Source: Pseudidiomarina halophila
Lineage (GTDB): Bacteria > Pseudomonadota > Gammaproteobacteria > Enterobacterales > Alteromonadaceae
DNA length: 64,000 nucleotides
NCBI RefSeq assembly: GCF_003987215.1
Contig: NZ_PIPW01000002.1
Coordinates: forward strand, 1 to 64,000
Reading direction: 5' to 3'
The notes beneath the pieces are model-generated. The model saw nothing but the letters and a program-made list of their open reading frames with translations, was not told the origin of the DNA and searched no databases. Shown piece after piece: positions 59,539 through 64,000 of this stretch. How positions within the stretch are numbered: the first letter of the stretch is position 1; the number at the start of each line of letters is the position of its first letter. A program made the position numbers and the translations under genes.

Positions 59539-59590
59539 GACTTGTACAGTGAGTATCTACAGATCTTAGGGGATCTTATACATTCATTAC

Positions 59591-60052
59591 TCACAGCTGT
59601 TGGGTGAAATAATCTAGCCATGTTGATGCTTTTTTCTCCGGATCGTCTACCGACATGTCAATTTCGAGGCGTTCGATCAAGGGTTTTGCCCCCAGTTCTT
59701 TCAGCTTATGATCAAAATCTCGTCCGGCAGCGCAATACGTATCGTAACAAGTGTCACCCACAGCGATAACAGCGTAACGCAAAGGATCGAGCGCCGGGTT
59801 TTTGGCGTGTAAATCCGCCGCGAAATCAAGCATGCTGTCGGCGTATTCCCCAGCGCCGTGGCTGGCGATACAGGCGAGCCAATAGCTTTGCTCGTTCACC
59901 GCTTCAACTAAGTCGGAATAAACCGGTTCGTAATGTAAACGGGTGCTATAGCCCTGTTGTTGCAGCTGATCACTGAGTTGGTCAGCAAGATACTCGGTAT
60001 TGCCTGATGTGGTCGCAACCAGGATATCAATGGTTGGTAATGTGGTTTGCAT
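59591..60052 (-). CDS. mioC: flavodoxin-like protein MioC
   Basis: 153 residues. FMN-binding loop ATTSGNTEYLADQL and a typical short flavodoxin core (SHGAGEYADSML, VIAVGDTCYDTYC). In E. coli MioC serves biotin synthase as an electron carrier. It is transcribed toward oriC, as in E. coli, where this transcription can affect initiation. Confidence 0.95.
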   Translation of the reverse strand: MQTTLPTIDILVATTSGNTEYLADQLSDQLQQQGYSTRLHYEPVYSDLVEAVNEQSYWLACIASHGAGEYADSMLDFAADLHAKNPALDPLRYAVIAVGDTCYDTYCAAGRDFDHKLKELGAKPLIERLEIDMSVDDPEKKASTWLDYFTQQL

Positions 60053-60087
60053 AGATTTGGTTACCGCTATCGAAAATGAACAAATAC

Positions 60088-61554
60088 TTATGCAGATGAT
60101 ACCACTTGATTGCGGCCATTGCGCTTCGCTTTGAGTAGCGCATTGTCGGCGCGTTGAAGAGCGTCAGTTAAGGATTCGTCAGGAGCTATTTCGACCACCC
60201 CGAAGCTGGCGTTGATTTGAATCAGCTCACGTCCGGCAGGTATTGCCGGTAGATGTTGGCGTAAACGCTCGGCGGTTTTCTCTGCTTCCTGCAGGTTTTG
60301 ATCGGGCAGTAAAAGTAAAAATTCATCGCCGCCAAAACGGCCGATAAGGTCACATTGGCGGATGTGTGCACGAATGCTTTGGGCGGCCATGATCAGAGCT
60401 TGGTCGCCAACCAAATGGCCATAATTGTCATTTATCTCTTTAAATTCATCCAAATCAAAGACCATGAGCGCAACGGGAAAATCCCGGCTACGGCGGCCAG
60501 TCAGCTGGAGTTCTGCCTGTTCAAGGAAGTAACTTCGGGTGGCGACCTGGGTCAGGTTATCGGTTTTGGTCTGCTGATGGAGTTGCTTGTTTTGGTGCAA
60601 TAAAGAAGGTACTGCAACTCCAAAATAAGTGTTGGCGGCAATTAAGCATAGAGCAAACTGATAGGTTAGGGCGTGGTCATCGACGCCAAAGGCACCGAAC
60701 CAGGCTGCAATGATTACGCTAATCAGCGCAAGACTTAAAATGCCGCGTTCTAAAGATTCCGTGTAAACCATCCATAGCTGAGGCACACAGAGAAAAAAGA
60801 TAAAATAAGCGATTGCTGGATGCCCGTAGACATAATCAGCAGTCAAAACAATGGCAACGAGCAGAATCATTAAACCGAGTTTTTTGCTCCACAACTGCTG
60901 ATGTAAGGGTTCTCCGGAGAGTCTGATATTTAGAGGTTTCAACCAACTGTTATCAAGCTTCCACATACGCCCAAGTAACAACATAAAAAACGGGGTGAGC
61001 ACCAAAGCTCCGGCTAAATCGCCGATCCACCAGGTCAGCCAGCTATTGAATACCTCGCTGACGGACATGGTGCCGATTAAGTAAAATGCAATCAGGCCGA
61101 GCCAGGCGCCGAGCAGGGTAGTCAGAAAAATAACCACGAGAAAAAACAGGATCCGTTGGGGAATATGCTGGATGTCCCAACTTCCTACCAGGCACCGGAA
61201 GTAGAAGCCACCAAGCCCGTATGCGACTGCATGTGCGGTACCCAAAGTCAGGCTGTTTTGTGCCTGACGCAGCCATGACAACGAAGAGTTTTCCTGCAAG
61301 TACATCCAAAAACCGGCGACCAGGGTTGCGGCTAATATAGGTAAAAAGGCGCGACGGCCGATAAGAATAAACGCGGCTAATGATAATCCAGCGGGTGGAT
61401 ACCAGAGACTAATGTATGGCTGATATTCCATCAACATCGCTGCCCACCAGACCAGCAACCAAAGACTGATCAAGGCTAAATAGCGAAACGATGATAATGA
61501 CAAGTTCCCGATGTTTAGCGGATTCAACAGTAACTTCCTTTTGCAACCCTTCAC
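60088..61554 (-). CDS. MASE1-domain diguanylate cyclase
   Basis: 488 residues. An N-terminal MASE1-like sensor with about eight membrane helices (residues 20-315; WYPPAGLSLAAFIL is typical) is followed by a GGDEF domain with intact RFGGDEFLLLLP, so c-di-GMP synthesis is expected. The I-site (RxxD, five residues before GGDEF) reads RQCDLIGRFGGDEF, partly kept. The signal is unknown. Confidence 0.92.
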   Translation of the reverse strand: MKGCKRKLLLNPLNIGNLSLSSFRYLALISLWLLVWWAAMLMEYQPYISLWYPPAGLSLAAFILIGRRAFLPILAATLVAGFWMYLQENSSLSWLRQAQNSLTLGTAHAVAYGLGGFYFRCLVGSWDIQHIPQRILFFLVVIFLTTLLGAWLGLIAFYLIGTMSVSEVFNSWLTWWIGDLAGALVLTPFFMLLLGRMWKLDNSWLKPLNIRLSGEPLHQQLWSKKLGLMILLVAIVLTADYVYGHPAIAYFIFFLCVPQLWMVYTESLERGILSLALISVIIAAWFGAFGVDDHALTYQFALCLIAANTYFGVAVPSLLHQNKQLHQQTKTDNLTQVATRSYFLEQAELQLTGRRSRDFPVALMVFDLDEFKEINDNYGHLVGDQALIMAAQSIRAHIRQCDLIGRFGGDEFLLLLPDQNLQEAEKTAERLRQHLPAIPAGRELIQINASFGVVEIAPDESLTDALQRADNALLKAKRNGRNQVVSSA

Positions 61555-61669
61555 TTAACTGTAAAGCATAGGATGCGATAAAGGGAAATTTTTTACGACC
61601 AGTGAAATGGTCTAACCCAGCCGAATTTGATAGTGTCCGGATAGTCTATTTAAAACAACGAGTAAAACT

Positions 61670-64000
61670 ATGCAACGTACAAGTTTTTGGCTTGCTTGCG
61701 CAGCCATTGCTGTGGTGAGTTTTGGCGCTAATGAAAGCGCGGAAGCTTCTGCCATCAAGCAAACGAAAGGTCAGTTTGAAGATAAGTTTCGCCAATTAGA
61801 TGAAGTGCTCCCCACCCCCAATGTCTATCGCAGTGCGGCGGGCGAGCCTGGCGAACGGTATTGGCAACAGCGCGCTGATTATGAAATCGATGTGCGTTTA
61901 AATGAAGAATTGCGCCGGCTTGATGCATCAGAAACCATTACCTATCACAACAACTCACCCTATACGTTGAAGTATATCTGGATTCAGTTGGATCAGAATA
62001 TTTTCCGTAACGATTCACGGGCGGAACGTAGTGCAACTTTTGGTAGTCATCCGGAAACCGATTTAGCCGGTATCGATAAGCCGGCGCGGATTTCTTTAGG
62101 TGAATTACGACGCCAGCAGTTTATGACTGACAACGAATTAGGCTTCGCCATCGATAAGGTAACCAATGGTGTCGGCGACGCCCTGAGCTTCACCATTGTC
62201 GGTACTAACATGCGGGTTGATTTACCAGAGCCGTTGGCGCCGGGCGCGCAAACGACCCTGGGTATCGATTTTGGCTTTAATATTGTAGAAGAAGATGCGG
62301 TTGGCGCACGTGCTGGTTACGAGCACTTCCCTGATGATGCGCGGGAAGGCGGTAATGATATCTTCCTTATCGCACAATGGTATCCGCGGGTAGCTGCGTT
62401 CACTGATTATGAAGCCTGGACTAACAAAGAGTTTCTGGGTCGTGGCGAGTTCACTATGGAATTCGGTGACTTTGCGGTCAATATCGACGTACCGGCCGAT
62501 CACATCGTGTCAGCCTCAGGGGTGTTACAAAATCCCGATGCGGTGCTGACGGATGAGCAGCAACGTCGGTTAAAAGAAGCGGAGACCGCCGAGCGTCCAG
62601 TATTTGTTGTGACAGCGGAAGAAGCTCTGGAGAACGAGAAAGCAGGTACCGATGAACGTAAAACCTGGCGTTTCGTTGCCGAGAATGTGCGCGACTTCGC
62701 CTGGGCTTCATCACGCAAGTTTATGTGGGATGCCAAAGGTTACCAACAAGGTGGCGACGTGCAGCCATTAGTTATGGCAATGTCATTCTTCCCGAAAGAA
62801 GGTGGCGATCTGTGGAAGAAGTACTCCACCGAGTCTGTGATCCATACCATGGACGTTTACAGCCGCTTCTCGTTTGACTATCCGTACCCAACTGCGCAAT
62901 CAGTGAATGGCCCGGTTGGCGGTATGGAATATCCGATGATTACCTTTAACGGACCACGTACGGAATTGCAGGACGACGGTACCCGTACCTACTCATTGGC
63001 AGAAAAGCGCTTTTTGATCGGCGTGGTGATTCACGAAATCGGGCATATTTACTTTCCTATGATCGTAAACTCTGATGAGCGTCAGTGGACCTGGATGGAT
63101 GAAGGCTTGAACAGCTTCCTTGACGGCGTTGCCGGGCGTGAATGGGATCCTACGATTCCGTGGGGAGTTGAGCCACGTAGCATTATCGATTACATGAAAT
63201 CTTCGGTACAAGTACCGATCATGACGCAGTCAGACAGTGTTTTACGCTTAGGCCCGAATGCTTACACCAAGCCGGCTGCGGCGCTGAATATATTACGTGA
63301 AGTCATTCTCGGCCGTGATTTATTTGATTTTGCCTTCCGTGAGTATGCGCAGCGCTGGATGTTTAAGCGTCCGACGCCAGCGGATTTCTTCCGTACCATG
63401 GAAGAAGCATCGGGCGTCGATCTTGACTGGTTCTGGCGCGGTTGGTTCTATAGCACCGATCATGTCGATATCAGCCTCGATCGTGTGTTTAAGTTGCAGT
63501 TAGATACCCAGGATCCGGATATTGACTGGGAGCGTCGCCGTCAGGAAGAAGCGGATAAGCCAGTGTCGTTTTTCGTGCGTCGCAATGAGATCGAAGGCCG
63601 CAAGACTTGGGTGGAATTAAATTCTGACGTGCGAGACTTCTATGACGAGAACGATCGCTTCACTGTGACGAACAAACAGCGTAACGCTTATCAGAAGTTC
63701 CTTGAAAAACTGGAGCCGTGGGAGCGTCGCGTGTTTGATCGGGCGATTGCTGAAGACAAAAACTATTATGTTCTCGACTTTTCGAACGTTGGCGGTCTGG
63801 TGATGCCGATCTTATTGCAAATGACGTATGCTGACGGCTCGACGGAAGATTACCGCATCCCTGCTGAGATTTGGCGCCGTGACGCGAAAAATGTCAGTAA
63901 GTTGATTGTCACCGATAAAGAGGTGGTAAGTTTTGCGGTGGATCCAAATTGGGAAACTGCGGATGTAAATATTGAAAACAACTACTACCCGCGGAAAATC
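61670..64000 (+). CDS. M1-family metallopeptidase (partial)
   Basis: 777 codons from the ATG at 61670; it runs off the window end in frame. A signal peptide of about 27 residues is present (SFWLACAAIAVVSFGANES). The gluzincin motif HEIGH at 455-459 and E478 gives HExxH-x18-E exactly, the M1 zinc site; GGMEYP near residue 418 takes the place of the GAMEN substrate motif. Likely a periplasmic or secreted aminopeptidase-like enzyme; C-terminal parts are not seen. The 115 bases before it contain no further gene. Confidence 0.9.
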   Translation, partial: MQRTSFWLACAAIAVVSFGANESAEASAIKQTKGQFEDKFRQLDEVLPTPNVYRSAAGEPGERYWQQRADYEIDVRLNEELRRLDASETITYHNNSPYTLKYIWIQLDQNIFRNDSRAERSATFGSHPETDLAGIDKPARISLGELRRQQFMTDNELGFAIDKVTNGVGDALSFTIVGTNMRVDLPEPLAPGAQTTLGIDFGFNIVEEDAVGARAGYEHFPDDAREGGNDIFLIAQWYPRVAAFTDYEAWTNKEFLGRGEFTMEFGDFAVNIDVPADHIVSASGVLQNPDAVLTDEQQRRLKEAETAERPVFVVTAEEALENEKAGTDERKTWRFVAENVRDFAWASSRKFMWDAKGYQQGGDVQPLVMAMSFFPKEGGDLWKKYSTESVIHTMDVYSRFSFDYPYPTAQSVNGPVGGMEYPMITFNGPRTELQDDGTRTYSLAEKRFLIGVVIHEIGHIYFPMIVNSDERQWTWMDEGLNSFLDGVAGREWDPTIPWGVEPRSIIDYMKSSVQVPIMTQSDSVLRLGPNAYTKPAAALNILREVILGRDLFDFAFREYAQRWMFKRPTPADFFRTMEEASGVDLDWFWRGWFYSTDHVDISLDRVFKLQLDTQDPDIDWERRRQEEADKPVSFFVRRNEIEGRKTWVELNSDVRDFYDENDRFTVTNKQRNAYQKFLEKLEPWERRVFDRAIAEDKNYYVLDFSNVGGLVMPILLQMTYADGSTEDYRIPAEIWRRDAKNVSKLIVTDKEVVSFAVDPNWETADVNIENNYYPRKI

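Larger units (their letters stand above)
59338..59582. other. oriC: chromosomal origin oriC
   Basis: The 343-base gap between mnmG and mioC has all the parts of an enterobacterial-type origin: AT-rich 13-mers on the mnmG side, three consensus DnaA boxes plus variants, and 11 GATC (Dam) sites in about 240 bases (for example 59338, 59357, 59370, 59434, 59441, 59450, 59562, 59572). The gene order mioC–oriC–mnmG and the directions match E. coli. Confidence 0.95.

Overview
The window is a chromosomal segment of a gammaproteobacterium. It carries the replication origin: mioC–oriC–mnmG–rsmG–parA–parB–atpIBEFHAGDC–…–glmU–glmS, all read leftward. The yihG/dsbA/srkA cluster, the gene order and the protein styles suggest a marine Alteromonadales-type organism, plausibly Idiomarinaceae. 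The family-level placement is inference from memory of these families, not from a search.

Region by region. 1–1.7 kb: the end of an IS3-family element abuts a scrap of RHS sequence, then an RHS C-terminal tip with a papain-like toxin candidate and a secreted partner that may be its immunity protein. 1.7–7 kb: envelope and redox genes (yihG, dsbA, srkA, ccoG) and an M20 amidohydrolase. 7–10.2 kb: a small barrel-like protein and a peroxide-defence block, ahpD–ahpC divergent from oxyR. 10.3–16.8 kb: periplasmic sugar dehydrogenase, TonB receptor, and an NtrC-type two-component system divergent from a small DUF4168-like periplasmic protein that has a clear sigma-54 promoter. 16.8–39.3 kb: mostly housekeeping and accessory single genes (DJ-1 family, tandem bPH2 proteins, a PAS/GGDEF/EAL sensor, ChaC, PldA, YghU, a second TonB receptor, a VTT–flavoprotein fusion, and several small membrane or secreted proteins). 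39.5–42.7 kb: glmS and glmU.

42.8–47.9 kb is the most unusual part: a 5 kb RHS island sits between atpC and glmU. Its edges carry a perfect 22-bp direct repeat and oppositely oriented IS3 orfA remnants. Inside is a serial array of RHS cores: an N-terminal RHS part cut by one amber codon, tip B with a small acidic partner, a second copy of the same 834-bp core with a different tip A and a small membrane partner, and a third broken 346-bp core fragment. A fragment resembling the end of prolyl-tRNA synthetase lies between the cassettes. No complete RHS gene is present, so this looks like an accumulation of displaced toxin/immunity tips. A 148-bp leader in front of tip A is shared with the RHS tip at the left end of the window, 43 kb away.

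47.9–64 kb: the complete ATP synthase operon, parB, parA, rsmG, mnmG, an oriC with DnaA boxes, 13-mers and dense GATC sites, mioC, a MASE1–GGDEF protein, and the first 777 codons of an M1-type metallopeptidase that runs out of the window. No tRNA, rRNA or CRISPR array was seen.
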